Numbered from the stretch's first letter, positions 8,701-18,031 are shown. The stretch is DNA of 64,000 bases from Desulfospira joergensenii DSM 10085 (GCF_000420085.1 NZ_ATUG01000003.1:186001-250000); one strand, 5' to 3'. The notes: a model not told the origin generated them from the letters alone. Made by a program: numbers and translations.

Positions 8701-9033
8701 TTAGTCTGCGGCGTTATTCCCCTGATCACTTTGGTTGTCATCTGCCTGGGTCTGTTCAATGGGAGCAGGTGTTGTTCCTGCCTTCATGACGCTGGTTTCA
8801 GATTGGTGACCCGACAGATAGGCCAGGGTCAGAGAGGTAAGCATGAAGATAATGGCCACCCCTGTTGTGATTTTGGCCAGAAGGGTAGCAGGACCGGCCG
8901 CTCCGAAAAGGGTCTGGCCCGCTCCTCCGCCAAGGGATACTCCCATTTCCGCACCTTTTCCGCTCTGAAGCAGAACGATGAGGATCAGAAGAATGCAAAC
9001 GATGATATGTAAAGTAACGATTAAGGTTGTCAT
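8701..9033 (-). CDS. secG: Protein translocase subunit SecG
   Basis: Accessory inner-membrane subunit of the SecYEG channel, helping SecA-driven export. The 110-residue protein has two hydrophobic helices (about residues 3-22 and 52-72) joined by a cytoplasmic loop with [11 protein letters not shown] and a Gly-rich [14 protein letters not shown] segment, the family signature. A polar, Asp/Asn/Gln-rich tail follows the second helix. It follows tpiA by 14 bases. Confidence 0.96.
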   Translation of the reverse strand: MTTLIVTLHIIVCILLILIVLLQSGKGAEMGVSLGGGAGQTLFGAAGPATLLAKITTGVAIIFMLTSLTLAYLSGHQSETSVMKAGTTPAPIEQTQADDNQSDQGNNAAD

Positions 9034-9047
9034 TATTTTTTCAAACT

Positions 9048-9806
9048 TTATTTGTTAAAGTTTATAATTTTAATAAACTGGTCTGCATCAAGACTGGCAC
9101 CGCCCACCAGGGCACCGTCCACATCTTCAATGCTCATCAGATCCGAGACATTGTCCGGTTTGACCGATCCTCCGTATAGTATCCTTGTCCGGTCTGCCAG
9201 CTCATTGGAGAAGAGGGTGCTGATCTTGGACCGCAGATGCCGGTGTACCTCTTCTACCTGTTCAACGCTGGCGGTCCTCCCTGTACCGATTGCCCAGACG
9301 GGCTCGTAGGCCAGGACCAGATCTTCCAAGTCTCCAGGACCTGAAGCTTTTAACCCATCTGAGACCTGTTTGTCAAGTATAAAAAAAGTTTTACCCTGGT
9401 CCCGCTGGGTTTCGGTTTCTCCGATGCATAAAATGGGTTTGAGTCCGCCGGCAACGGCAGCCTGAACTTTTTTGCATACGGATTGGTCGGTCTCCTGAAA
9501 ATATTGGCGCCTTTCCGAATGTCCGATAATGGCGTATTCGGCACCGGCTGACTTTATCATTTTGGCGGACACTTCCCCGGTGAACGCCCCTTCATCTTCG
9601 TGAAAGAGATTCTGGGCGCCGGTTTTGACCCGGGTGCCTTTCAGGGCGTGGCTGACCAGGGCAAGGGAAAGGTGGGTAGGGGCGATCATGATTTCAACAT
9701 CTGATACGTCTGAAGAGAGAGAGGCCAGGTGGGCCCCTGTTTCCACTGCCTCAGGGCCGGTTTTATACATCTTCCAATTGCCTGCAATAAGAGGAATTCT
9801 GCTCAT
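9048..9806 (-). CDS. tpiA: Triosephosphate isomerase
   Basis: Interconverts dihydroxyacetone phosphate and glyceraldehyde 3-phosphate. The 252-residue TIM barrel has the active-site Asn and Lys in GNWKMYK, His in IIGHSERR, Glu in AYEPVWAIGTG, and the phosphate-binding YGGSVKPDN. AGGAGG lies three bases before the ATG. It forms a unit with gap upstream and secG downstream; phosphoglycerate kinase, often between gap and tpiA, is absent here. Confidence 0.98.
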   Translation of the reverse strand: MSRIPLIAGNWKMYKTGPEAVETGAHLASLSSDVSDVEIMIAPTHLSLALVSHALKGTRVKTGAQNLFHEDEGAFTGEVSAKMIKSAGAEYAIIGHSERRQYFQETDQSVCKKVQAAVAGGLKPILCIGETETQRDQGKTFFILDKQVSDGLKASGPGDLEDLVLAYEPVWAIGTGRTASVEQVEEVHRHLRSKISTLFSNELADRTRILYGGSVKPDNVSDLMSIEDVDGALVGGASLDADQFIKIINFNK

Positions 9807-9820
9807 GGGGCCTCCTTGAA

Positions 9821-10828
9821 TTAAAGGGATTTACCCACCATCAGGGCAAGATCGATCATCCTGGCAGAATAGCCGGCTTCGTTGTCATACCAGGAGTAGA
9901 TTTTCACCATATTCCCGTTGATCACATCGGTGCAGGATGCATCTACGATGGAGGACAATGGATTGGAATTATAGTCAATGGAGACCAGAGGAAGCTGGCT
10001 GAAGCCGAGGATTCCTGCAAGGTTTTCCAGGGAGGCTTTTTTCAGGCAATCGTTGACGGCCTCCTTGGTCAGACCCTGTTTTTCCGTGAGCACCACCAGA
10101 TCCACCATGGACACATTGGGGGTGGGGACACGGACGGACATGCCGTTGAGCTTTCCCTCCAGTTCAGGCAGGACAAGGGAAACCGCCTTGGCCGCTCCTG
10201 TGGTCGTGGGAATCATGGAGAGACCCGCCGCCCTTGCCCGGCGAAGATCCTTATGGGGAAAATCCAGAATTCTCTGGTCCCCGGTATAGGCGTGGATGGT
10301 GGTCATCATCCCGGAGACGATGCCGAAATTTTCCAGCAGCACCTTTGCCACCGGTGCCAGGCAGTTGGTGGTGCAGGAGGCATTGGAGATAATGGAGTGG
10401 GAAGAGGGGTCGTACATGTCGTGGTTGACTCCCATGACAATGGTGATATCCGGGTTTGAAGCCGGGGCAGATATCAAAACCTTTCTGGCACCGCCGTCAA
10501 GGTGCTTGGATGCCCCTTCCCGGTCCCTGAAAATTCCTGTGCATTCACATACGATATCCACATCTGAATCGCCCCAGGGAATCTGGGAGGGATCCTTAAA
10601 GGCGGTCACCGTGATCTGTCTGCCGTCCACGGCGATTCCATTTTCAGATGCCTTGATCTCATTGTCCAGTCTTCCATGCACGGAATCGTATTCCAGCAAA
10701 TGGGCAATGGTTTTAGTATCGGTAAGGTCGTTGATGAACGCAACCTCAAGTTCCGGATGATTTAAGGCTGCCCGGAACACGATTCTTCCGATTCTGCCGA
10801 ATCCGTTGATTCCCAATTTAATGCTCAT
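9821..10828 (-). CDS. gap: Glyceraldehyde-3-phosphate dehydrogenase, type I
   Basis: Oxidises glyceraldehyde 3-phosphate with NAD and phosphate to 1,3-bisphosphoglycerate. The 335-residue product starts MSIKLGINGFGRIGR with the Rossmann glycine motif. The catalytic Cys lies in SNASCTTNCLAPV and the helper His in the MTTIHAYTGDQ stretch. The ATG at 10828 is chosen because AGGAGG sits four bases upstream and because the family starts here; an in-frame start further upstream would add 31 non-homologous residues. About 100 bases separate it from the EIIA gene, with no strong promoter seen. Confidence 0.97.
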   Translation of the reverse strand: MSIKLGINGFGRIGRIVFRAALNHPELEVAFINDLTDTKTIAHLLEYDSVHGRLDNEIKASENGIAVDGRQITVTAFKDPSQIPWGDSDVDIVCECTGIFRDREGASKHLDGGARKVLISAPASNPDITIVMGVNHDMYDPSSHSIISNASCTTNCLAPVAKVLLENFGIVSGMMTTIHAYTGDQRILDFPHKDLRRARAAGLSMIPTTTGAAKAVSLVLPELEGKLNGMSVRVPTPNVSMVDLVVLTEKQGLTKEAVNDCLKKASLENLAGILGFSQLPLVSIDYNSNPLSSIVDASCTDVINGNMVKIYSWYDNEAGYSARMIDLALMVGKSL

Positions 10829-10928
10829 TTTTCCTCCTAACTTAAGTTTGTTACCGTCTGTATTCTGAATATCCCGGAGAAACTTGCGGCGGTCTGTATT
10901 GGAATGAAAATCTGCTAACACTTACGGG

Positions 10929-11342
10929 TCAGGCCCGTTTGGTCCCTTTTAAAATTCCGCTTGCAAGGGATATGCTTCTTTTGCCGTGCTCCACCAGGGA
11001 TGAGGTCAGTTTGGCCATGTCCATCTTTTCCCTTGCCGTAACCGCTTTTAAAAGAATGGGAAGGTTCACCCCGGAGATCACCTCCACCTTTCCCTCCTCA
11101 AGAAAAGAATAACTCAGATTGGAGGGAGTCCCTCCGAACATGTCCGTGAGAATGATCACCCCGTTATCGCCCTTGACCTTTGCAATGGCCTGTTTGATTT
11201 TTTTCCTGAGATGGTCCGGATCTTCCTTGATATCAATGGTGATAAAAATCAGGTTTTCCGGCTCCCTGCCAAGGATAAGCGAGGCCGTCTCGATCAGAGA
11301 CCTGCCGAGATCTGCATGGGTGACGATGAGTATGCCTGTCAT
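10929..11342 (-). CDS. PTS mannose-type EIIA domain protein
   Basis: A 137-residue cytoplasmic phosphocarrier of the EIIA-Man fold. The phospho-accepting His is in LIVTHADLG near residue 9, and the ILTDMFGGTPSN stretch is family typical. No EIIB, EIIC or EIID follows; the next gene is gap, so in this locus it probably serves regulation rather than sugar import. Its ATG overlaps the rapZ stop (ATGA), so it is translated with rapZ and ptsN. HPr and enzyme I are not in the window. Confidence 0.93.
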   Translation of the reverse strand: MTGILIVTHADLGRSLIETASLILGREPENLIFITIDIKEDPDHLRKKIKQAIAKVKGDNGVIILTDMFGGTPSNLSYSFLEEGKVEVISGVNLPILLKAVTAREKMDMAKLTSSLVEHGKRSISLASGILKGTKRA

Positions 11343-12220
11343 TTTTCTTTGACGTCCCGGTCAATATCCCTGTGGATGATACCGGGACTAAGCCCCTTTT
11401 TGTTGAGATGTTCAAAAATACTTCGCGCAATGGCCACGCTTCTGTGCCTGCCGCCTGTACATCCGACGGCAATGGTCAGATAAGCCTTGTTCTCATTTCG
11501 GTATAACGGGATCAGGTAATCGAGCAAACCTGTGTAGCGTTCCAGAAAATCTTTGGTGTCCGGATTGGACAGGACAAAATCCTTGACTTCCTCGGACTCC
11601 CCGTCCTGGTTTTTCAGTTCCGGTATGAAATAGGGATTGGCCAGAAACCGTACATCAATGACAAGGTCGGCTTCATTGGGAATACCGTATTTGAATCCAA
11701 AGGATTCCACGTTCAGCTTCATGATCTTGGACCGTTTCCTGCCCCTGGAGATCAGGTCCAGAATCCGGGATTTGAGCTCATGGACATTGTAATTGCTGGT
11801 ATCGATAACATGGTGGGCCGTCAGTTTAACCGGGGCCATGGTCTCTATTTCCGATTCTATGCTTTCCACAAGGCTGGTCCCCCGGGAAAGGGGATGGTGT
11901 CTCCGGGTCTGGCTGAATCTCTTTACGAGGATGTCTTTTCCGGCCTCAAGAAAGATGATCTGGGGCAATACGCCCAGATCCTCTATGGCCCCGATTCCGG
12001 GAGCATATTCCTGGACAAAGGTCTTGGACCTCATGTCCATGACAAAGGCGATTCCTTTAATCTCCCGGCTCTCTTTTAAGGGAAGTTCAAGGAATTTGGG
12101 AACAAGGGCCATGGGCATGTTGTCGACACAATAAAACGAGGCGTCTTCAAATGCCTGTATGGCAGTGCTTTTCCCTGAGCCTGAAAGGCCGGTAATAATA
12201 TAGACCTTTTGTCGTTTCAT
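11339..12220 (-). CDS. rapZ: RapZ-family nucleotide-binding RNase adapter
   Basis: A P-loop protein of the YvcJ/RapZ family. In E. coli RapZ steers RNase E to the small RNA GlmZ and so controls glucosamine-6-phosphate synthase; whether that role applies here is unknown. The 293-residue protein has Walker A GLSGSGKST at residues 9-17 and the C-terminal signature GCTGGRHRSV. The ATG follows the ptsN stop with no gap. Position between ptsN and EIIA is the classic rpoN-cluster order. Confidence 0.95.
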   Translation of the reverse strand: MKRQKVYIITGLSGSGKSTAIQAFEDASFYCVDNMPMALVPKFLELPLKESREIKGIAFVMDMRSKTFVQEYAPGIGAIEDLGVLPQIIFLEAGKDILVKRFSQTRRHHPLSRGTSLVESIESEIETMAPVKLTAHHVIDTSNYNVHELKSRILDLISRGRKRSKIMKLNVESFGFKYGIPNEADLVIDVRFLANPYFIPELKNQDGESEEVKDFVLSNPDTKDFLERYTGLLDYLIPLYRNENKAYLTIAVGCTGGRHRSVAIARSIFEHLNKKGLSPGIIHRDIDRDVKEK

Positions 12221-12679
12221 CTAAAATTCTTCATCCTGATCCCGGATGATTTCATAGAGTTCATCAGCGGTCCGGGCAGACTTGAGCCTCAGCTTAAAAT
12301 CTTCTCTTTTGAGGAGTTTTGAAATCTGGGCCAGCACCTTTAAATGACTGCCGGTGGAATTCTCCGGGGTGAGCAGCAGGAAAAAAATATGGACAGGTTT
12401 GCCGTCCAGGGAATCGTATTCGACACCGGTCCGGCTCAGACCGAATCCCACTTTCACGGATTCAACCGTGTTGAGCTTGCCGTGGGGAATGGCGATCCCC
12501 CCTCCGATCCCGGTACTGCCCAGCTCCTCTCTTTCCATCAACACCCGGGCAATCTCCGGGGCAGGGGCCGTACCGTTTTTGGCAACCGCCTGGGAAAGTT
12601 CATTGATGACCCCCTGTTTGTCTGCTGATTTCAGGTCATCAATAATCGAATCTTTGTCTAGAATCTCACTGATTTTCAT
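12221..12679 (-). CDS. ptsN: Nitrogen-type PTS EIIA (PtsN)
   Basis: Regulatory EIIA of the nitrogen PTS, phosphorylated on His and acting on targets such as K+ transport or kinases in other bacteria. The 152-residue protein has the active-site stretch GGIAIPHGKLN and the GFGLSRTGVEYDSLDG segment. It sits between hpf and rapZ in the rpoN cluster. No membrane EIIBC partner is fused or adjacent, consistent with a purely regulatory role. Confidence 0.96.
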   Translation of the reverse strand: MKISEILDKDSIIDDLKSADKQGVINELSQAVAKNGTAPAPEIARVLMEREELGSTGIGGGIAIPHGKLNTVESVKVGFGLSRTGVEYDSLDGKPVHIFFLLLTPENSTGSHLKVLAQISKLLKREDFKLRLKSARTADELYEIIRDQDEEF

Positions 12680-12687
12680 AGGAAGCT

Positions 12688-13230
12688 CTATCCCCCGGGC
12701 TGGATCAGTCCCAGCTTTCCGTTGTTGTGTTTGTAAAGGACGTTCAATTGCTCTGTCCGGGCGTTGTTAAAAACAAAAAAAGCCTGGCGGCCGGAAATGA
12801 ATTCAGCCACGGCATCGTCGATATCCATGGGTTTGGTGTCAATGGTTTCCATGATAATATCATCCGGGGCCAAAGGATCCGTCCAGGGCTCTAAAGTTTC
12901 AAAATCTTCAGTATTGGTTTTCAGGCTATGTTTTTTGCCTGACATATGACGTTTGATTTTTTCTTTGTTCTTTTTAACCTGGGCCCGGATTTTATCCACC
13001 AGGGCATCAATGGAGGAGTACATGCTTTCCGATTCTTCCCGGGCATGGATATTGATTCTGTCACAGGTCAGGGTAAGCTCGGCAATGTGTCTTATCTTTT
13101 CAACGCTCAATACCACGTGGGCTTCGGCAGGACCGTCCAGAAGTCTGTCAAATTTATCCAGTTTTTTTATGACATAGGACTTTAAAGATTCGGATGAATC
13201 GATATTTTTAAAGGTCACCATTATCTGCAT
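12688..13230 (-). CDS. hpf: Ribosome hibernation promoting factor, long form
   Basis: Binds the 30S decoding region in slow growth and dimerises 70S into inactive 100S ribosomes. At 180 residues it is the long type. The N-terminal S30AE domain (about 1-100) is followed by an acidic linker and a C-terminal dimerisation domain containing the DDAVAEFISGRQAFFVFNN segment and a terminal LGLIQP motif. It lies 11 bases after rpoN, the usual neighbour. Confidence 0.95.
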   Translation of the reverse strand: MQIMVTFKNIDSSESLKSYVIKKLDKFDRLLDGPAEAHVVLSVEKIRHIAELTLTCDRINIHAREESESMYSSIDALVDKIRAQVKKNKEKIKRHMSGKKHSLKTNTEDFETLEPWTDPLAPDDIIMETIDTKPMDIDDAVAEFISGRQAFFVFNNARTEQLNVLYKHNNGKLGLIQPGG

Positions 13231-13241
13231 GATAGATCTCC

Positions 13242-14684
13242 CTAAAGTTGTTTGCGTTTGTTGGAAGGCAGGATGTTGAGAACCTTCCTGTACTTTGCAA
13301 CCGTTCTTCTGGCGATCTGGATATCGGACTCCTGAAGGATGGAGGCGATCCGGTCGTCGCTTAACGGGCTTTCAGGATTTTCATTGTCAATGAGCTGGCG
13401 GATGGTCTCCTTTACGCTGGCCGAAGCCATGGATTCCCCTCCGATGCGCTCAATGGAGGAATTGAAAAAATATTTGAGTTCAAACAGGCCCTGGGGAGTG
13501 TAGGCGTATTTGTTGCTGGTCACCCGGCTGATGGTGGATTCATGCATTTCTATGTCCTCGGCAATATCCTTGAGGATCAGGGGTTTTAAATAGGCGATCC
13601 CCTTTTCGAAAAACTCCCTCTGGAATTTGATAATGCTTTCCATGACCAGGTATATGGTTTTTTGTCTCTGGTGAATGCTTTTGATCAGCCAGGATGCGGA
13701 CTGCATCTTTTCATTCAGATAATTTTTGGCATCCTTGGGAAGGACTTTACCGTTGGCAATGGCGTTCTTGTAAAACCGGTTTATCTTGAGTTTGGGAAGG
13801 CCGTCATCGTTCATGACGATTTTGAAATCATCCCCATGTTTGTACACGTAAATATCAGGGATGATATAGGAGGGTTCCTCCGTTGAAAATTTCCTTCCGG
13901 GTTTGGGCTCAAGGTATTGGATGATGGCAACGGCAGCCCTTACATCATCCACGGAGATCCGGAGGGCCTTGGCAATTTTTTTGGAGTTTCTGTTCTCCAG
14001 GTTCTTTAAATGGTACTTGATGATATCGGTAATGACCCTGTTCTTGATCCCCAACTGGTCCACCTGGATAAGAAGGGTTTCACAAAGATCCCTTGCGCAG
14101 ACACCCGGCGGATCAAAGGTCTGCAGGACCGTTAAGACTTCCTCTACCTGGTCTGGTTCGGTTTCGGCTGTAAGGGCGATTTCCTCCACATCGGAACAGA
14201 GATATCCGTCCCGGTTCAGGTTGCCGATGATCATCAGACCGATCTGTTCCTGGTCCGAATTCAGACCGTACATCATGAGCTGCCATTTCAGATGTTCTTC
14301 AAGGGTCTGTTTTTCGGGGGTAAAGGCCTCAAAATTAGGTGCTTCCGTGTTTTCGGATTCCGTATAGATCCGGCCGGTGGAATTATACTCGTTGATATAA
14401 TTTTCCCAGTCCACGTCGGAACGGACCTTTTCTTCAATGGTGACCTCCCTGACCGGTGCTTCGGCTTCAGGGGATTTGGTTTCGGTCTCATTGGCCGTGA
14501 TCTTCTTGTCGGAGGTATCCTCATTAGAGGCCTCCTCAAGGGCGGGATTCTGTTCCATTTCCTGCTGGATCATTTCCGCCAGTTCAATCCTGGAGAGTTG
14601 GAGCAGTTTGATGGCCTGCTGGAGCTGGGGGGTCATTACCAGCTGTTGGGTCAGGGTGAGGTTTTGCTGTAAGCCAAGTTCCAT
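13242..14684 (-). CDS. rpoN: RNA polymerase sigma-54 factor
   Basis: Alternative sigma factor that recognises -24/-12 promoters and needs an AAA+ activator. The 480-residue protein has the Gln/Leu-rich activator-responsive region I at its start (LQQNLTLTQQLVMTPQLQQ), an acidic region II, the core-binding domain, and the C-terminal RpoN box ARRTVAKYRK. A matching promoter is present before pilA at 25.3 kb and an activator, PilR, at 23.7 kb. It starts one base from the lptB stop. Confidence 0.98.
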   Translation of the reverse strand: MELGLQQNLTLTQQLVMTPQLQQAIKLLQLSRIELAEMIQQEMEQNPALEEASNEDTSDKKITANETETKSPEAEAPVREVTIEEKVRSDVDWENYINEYNSTGRIYTESENTEAPNFEAFTPEKQTLEEHLKWQLMMYGLNSDQEQIGLMIIGNLNRDGYLCSDVEEIALTAETEPDQVEEVLTVLQTFDPPGVCARDLCETLLIQVDQLGIKNRVITDIIKYHLKNLENRNSKKIAKALRISVDDVRAAVAIIQYLEPKPGRKFSTEEPSYIIPDIYVYKHGDDFKIVMNDDGLPKLKINRFYKNAIANGKVLPKDAKNYLNEKMQSASWLIKSIHQRQKTIYLVMESIIKFQREFFEKGIAYLKPLILKDIAEDIEMHESTISRVTSNKYAYTPQGLFELKYFFNSSIERIGGESMASASVKETIRQLIDNENPESPLSDDRIASILQESDIQIARRTVAKYRKVLNILPSNKRKQL

Positions 14685-14685
14685 A

Positions 14686-15420
14686 TTATAGTTTAAAATT
14701 ATCTCCCAGATAGATTTTTTTTGCTATTTCACTTGAAATGATCTTATCGGGCGGACCCGATTCAATCACAACGCCCTGGTTCATAATATACGCATGATCA
14801 CAAACGCCCAGGGTTTCCCTGACATTGTGGTCTGAAATCAAAACCCCGATCCCCTTGGAGGTCAGCTGTGAAATAATCTGCTGTATATCAATCACGGCAA
14901 GGGGATCGATCCCGGCAAAAGGCTCGTCAAGGAGGACAAAAAGGGGATCCGTAGCCAATACCCTCGAGATTTCAAGCCGTCTTCTTTCCCCGCCGGAAAG
15001 GGAGGCCGCCTTTTGATTGGCAAGTTTTTCAATGCCAAGCTCCTTCATCAGGCCGGATGCCTTTTCCTCTATGTCGGTTCCATTTGCCGGCAGGACCTCC
15101 AGGATGGCCGTAATATTCTCCCTGACCGTCAGTTTCTTGAATATGGAGGATTCCTGGGGCAGATACCCGATCCCTTTTCTGGCCCGAATATACATGGGAT
15201 CCCGGGTAATGTCCTCCCGGTTTAGGAAAACATGTCCCTGGTCGGGCCGGATCAGGCCGATGGCCATGTAAAAGGTAGTGGTCTTTCCTGCCCCGTTGGG
15301 CCCCAGAAGACCGGTAACCTCTCCCTGTTTAACAATAAGGTCCACCCTGTCCACAACGGTTTTATTGTTGTAGATTTTAACTAATTTTTCAAGTGAAAGC
15401 TCTGCACCCTTTTTCCACAT
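14686..15420 (-). CDS. lptB: LPS export ABC ATPase LptB
   Basis: Cytoplasmic ATPase of LptB2FG, which pulls lipopolysaccharide from the inner membrane onto the LptC-LptA bridge. The 244-residue protein has Walker A GPNGAGKT, the signature LSGGERRR, Walker B VLLDEPFAGIDP and switch His in SDHNVRET. The gene lies directly between lptA (two bases) and rpoN, the conserved arrangement. LptF and LptG are elsewhere. Confidence 0.97.
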   Translation of the reverse strand: MWKKGAELSLEKLVKIYNNKTVVDRVDLIVKQGEVTGLLGPNGAGKTTTFYMAIGLIRPDQGHVFLNREDITRDPMYIRARKGIGYLPQESSIFKKLTVRENITAILEVLPANGTDIEEKASGLMKELGIEKLANQKAASLSGGERRRLEISRVLATDPLFVLLDEPFAGIDPLAVIDIQQIISQLTSKGIGVLISDHNVRETLGVCDHAYIMNQGVVIESGPPDKIISSEIAKKIYLGDNFKL

Positions 15421-15422
15421 CT

Positions 15423-16079
15423 TTACTCCACCTTGTCCTGGGGATCGAAAAAGGCTTCCACACGGCTTTTGGGGTCGCTCTCCACCATGGCCCTGTCTTC
15501 TTTCCGGAACAGGGTGATCTTTTTGCCGGTCACCCAGCTCTTGCCGGTCAGGAGTTTCGGAGATCTGCCCGTCAGTACAAGAACCTCGTCCTCGGTGGTA
15601 TATACCATTTTATCGGCAAAGGCTTTTCGCTCTCCTGAAGTATACTCGACATTTCCCGTGGAGATGATTTTCTTTACCCTGGACTGGTCTTCTTTACCGG
15701 TGTCGTCACTATGGAAAAAGACCTTGATGGAATCGGCAAGAATGACGGAATCCTCCCGGGTGGCCCTTACGTTGCCGGTGAATTCAATTGTGGAGGAATC
15801 CTGGAGGGCCACCATGGTATCGGAGATAACGTGAAGACTCTTTTGAGCCAGGGCCTTGTCCGTGTCAGAGAGTTTTTTGGATTCCGGGCCGGCATCCTTC
15901 CCGGCTGTTTCTTCAGGACGTGCCTCTTTTTTTACAAGGGTCTGGTTCGGTTTTTTATCTTGGGTTTGGGCGGATGAGAGCGGAAGACCCAGGAAAAACA
16001 GACTGAAAAAAAAGCATGTCCAGATAAAGAGGGCAGAGCTAAGGGATCTGGGAGTTTTCACTGAAGTTTCCTTTGACAT
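15423..16079 (-). CDS. lptA: LPS transport periplasmic protein LptA
   Basis: Periplasmic OstA-like beta-jellyroll protein that bridges LptC to LptD. The product has a signal peptide (SLSSALFIWTCFFFSLFFLGLPLSSA), a charged linker of about 50 residues and the OstA domain (about 85-200). The ATG at 16079 overlaps the lptC end by 41 bases. A GTG at 16061 has a better-placed AAGGA (seven bases before it) and would give a more typical signal peptide start, so the true start may be there. Confidence 0.9.
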   Translation of the reverse strand: MSKETSVKTPRSLSSALFIWTCFFFSLFFLGLPLSSAQTQDKKPNQTLVKKEARPEETAGKDAGPESKKLSDTDKALAQKSLHVISDTMVALQDSSTIEFTGNVRATREDSVILADSIKVFFHSDDTGKEDQSRVKKIISTGNVEYTSGERKAFADKMVYTTEDEVLVLTGRSPKLLTGKSWVTGKKITLFRKEDRAMVESDPKSRVEAFFDPQDKVE

Positions 16080-16617
16080 GTCCTTTAAATGTGACTCTGT
16101 TTTTGTTCAGCTCGGTAACCATGGAGTCGGCTGTAATGACCGAGGCATGGTCTTCAAGTGTGACCCGCACGTCGGACCGTATTATATGTGTTTTTTTTTC
16201 ATAATGCAACTTATCAGTTTTCAGAACATATGTTTCATGGCGCACCAGAACGTTTTCCAGAAAGGTCATATCCCGGGTCTTGGTGTTCAATATTCCCTTG
16301 TCTGAATAGAGAAAGACCTTTTTGTTGTCCCGGGTGTAAAAGGTGACGTTTACCGCCTTGAGAACGGCCTTGTTTTCCTCTCTCAGCAAAGTGGCGGAGG
16401 CGGCTTTGAGTTCCCATTCCGTGATTCCGTTTTTCTTGGAAACCTGTTCCATGCCGTCCAGTTTGAGGGCTGCCTTGGAATCAATGTGAATATTTTCAAT
16501 TTCCGGGATCTCCATGACGGATCGGGTAAAATAGAGGAACCCCCCGAGGCTGAGGAAGATAAGAACAAGACCCCCGGAAAGGAAACGGATGATCCTCTGC
16601 CTGGCCGGCCGGTTCAT
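16039..16617 (-). CDS. lptC: LPS export protein LptC
   Basis: Bitopic inner-membrane protein that receives LPS from LptB2FG and hands it to LptA. The 192-residue product has one N-terminal membrane helix (about residues 10-30) and a periplasmic LptC jellyroll with the MTFLENVLVRHETYVLKTD type repeats. The ATG at 16617 overlaps the kdsC stop (ATGA) and is preferred to an upstream in-frame start that would run inside kdsC. Confidence 0.92.
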   Translation of the reverse strand: MNRPARQRIIRFLSGGLVLIFLSLGGFLYFTRSVMEIPEIENIHIDSKAALKLDGMEQVSKKNGITEWELKAASATLLREENKAVLKAVNVTFYTRDNKKVFLYSDKGILNTKTRDMTFLENVLVRHETYVLKTDKLHYEKKTHIIRSDVRVTLEDHASVITADSMVTELNKNRVTFKGHVKGNFSENSQIP

Positions 16618-17129
16618 GAAATAAAGGGTTCCAGTGCCGTGTCCCACAGCCCCCGGGCTTTAAGAATGGCTTCACAGACCTCCCGGACAGCCCCTTTGCC
16701 GCCCCTGGCCCGGGTAACCATCCGGGCACGCTCCTTGACCTCAGGGGGGGCGTCGTACACGGTAATGGGTGCGCCCACCCGGATCATGGCCGGAAGATCA
16801 ATGAGATCATCTCCCATGAATGCGATTTCATCGGCTTGAATTCCGGTCTGCTCCATGACGGTTTCCAGGGCCAGGGCCTTGTCCCTGACCCCGTCAAATA
16901 TGAGATCGATCTTCAGGTTACGGCAGCGGTGGAGCAGTGCTTCCGAGGCCCGTCCGGTAATGATACCGGCCCGGATTCCGGCTTTCATCAAAAGTCTCAG
17001 CCCCAGGCCGTCCCTTGAGTTGAAGCTCTTGATCTGTTCCCCTGAATCCGAATAGGTGATGGTCCCGTCGGTAAGGACCCCGTCCACATCCAATAAAAGA
17101 AGCTTTATATTCTCCAGATGAATTTTCAT
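16614..17129 (-). CDS. kdsC: 3-deoxy-manno-octulosonate-8-phosphatase KdsC
   Basis: HAD-superfamily phosphatase that converts Kdo-8-phosphate to Kdo for LPS inner core. The length, 171 residues, is normal. The nucleophile motif LLDVDGVLTDG, the ITGR segment and the metal-binding MGDDLIDLPAM are all visible. AGGA lies eight bases before the ATG. It follows kdsA and precedes lptC, so Kdo synthesis and LPS export are on one transcript. Confidence 0.96.
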   Translation of the reverse strand: MKIHLENIKLLLLDVDGVLTDGTITYSDSGEQIKSFNSRDGLGLRLLMKAGIRAGIITGRASEALLHRCRNLKIDLIFDGVRDKALALETVMEQTGIQADEIAFMGDDLIDLPAMIRVGAPITVYDAPPEVKERARMVTRARGGKGAVREVCEAILKARGLWDTALEPFIS

Positions 17130-17169
17130 GAAATTTCCTGATCTGCCTGCATGGCCGGAACCGGCCGGT

Positions 17170-17985
17170 TTACAGACCCGCAGCCTTTTTTATGGCCACA
17201 AGCGTGGTTAATAGGGACTCCATATCCTTCAAAGGCATGGAGTTGGGGCCGTCGCACAGGGCCTTTTCCGGTTCAGGATGGGTTTCAATGAAGAGGCCGT
17301 GGGCACCGGCGGCAATGGCTGCCCTGGAAAGGGTGGGCACAAATTGTCTTTCACCGGCGGAAGAATCCTGGGCACCTCCGGGCAGCTGGACACTGTGGGT
17401 GGCATCAAACACCACGGGAACCCCCATTTCCCTGAGGATGTGGATGGACCTGAAATCCACCACAAGATTGTTGTATCCAAAACTGGTTCCCCGCTCTGTG
17501 ATGCAGATATTTTTATTTCCGGCAGATTCGGCCTTGGTCAGGATGTTTTTGCATTCATGGGGAGAAAGAAATTGCCCTTTTTTGATGCTGACGGGCCTTC
17601 CGGTCCGGCAGGCCGCTGAGATCAGGTCTGTCTGGCGGCATAAAAAGGCCGGGATCTGAATTACATCCAGGACCCTGGCAGCCTCCTGGGCCTGATCCGG
17701 CAGGTGGATGTCCGAGATCACCGGAACATTCAATTGGGTCTTGACCCGGCTGAGAATCTCAAGCCCCTCGGAAAATCCCGGTCCCCGAAAGGACTGGACA
17801 GATGTCCGGTTTGCCTTGTCAAAGGAGGATTTGAATATAAAGGGGATGCCGAGTTTTTCAGTCACCTCTTTTAAATGCCCGGCCGTCTGAAATGTGATAT
17901 CTTCGGTTTCCAGGACACAGGGTCCGGCAATCAGGAAAAAACCGGCATTCCCGGATGTAAGCAGATCAAAAAAGAAGTTTTTCAT
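17170..17985 (-). CDS. kdsA: 3-deoxy-8-phosphooctulonate synthase KdsA
   Basis: Condenses arabinose-5-phosphate with phosphoenolpyruvate to Kdo-8-phosphate. The 271-residue barrel has IAGPCVLE at the start, the [12 protein letters not shown] active-site stretch, [18 protein letters not shown] and [11 protein letters not shown]. The ATG at 17985 is chosen because a -10 element at 18032-18037 would put transcription onset close to an alternative TTG at 18018. First gene of the long leftward LPS/rpoN operon. Confidence 0.95.
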   Translation of the reverse strand: MKNFFFDLLTSGNAGFFLIAGPCVLETEDITFQTAGHLKEVTEKLGIPFIFKSSFDKANRTSVQSFRGPGFSEGLEILSRVKTQLNVPVISDIHLPDQAQEAARVLDVIQIPAFLCRQTDLISAACRTGRPVSIKKGQFLSPHECKNILTKAESAGNKNICITERGTSFGYNNLVVDFRSIHILREMGVPVVFDATHSVQLPGGAQDSSAGERQFVPTLSRAAIAAGAHGLFIETHPEPEKALCDGPNSMPLKDMESLLTTLVAIKKAAGL

Positions 17986-18031
17986 GTAAGGCCCCAAGAG
18001 GTTTTTATCGGTTAACAATATTAGGGATCTA

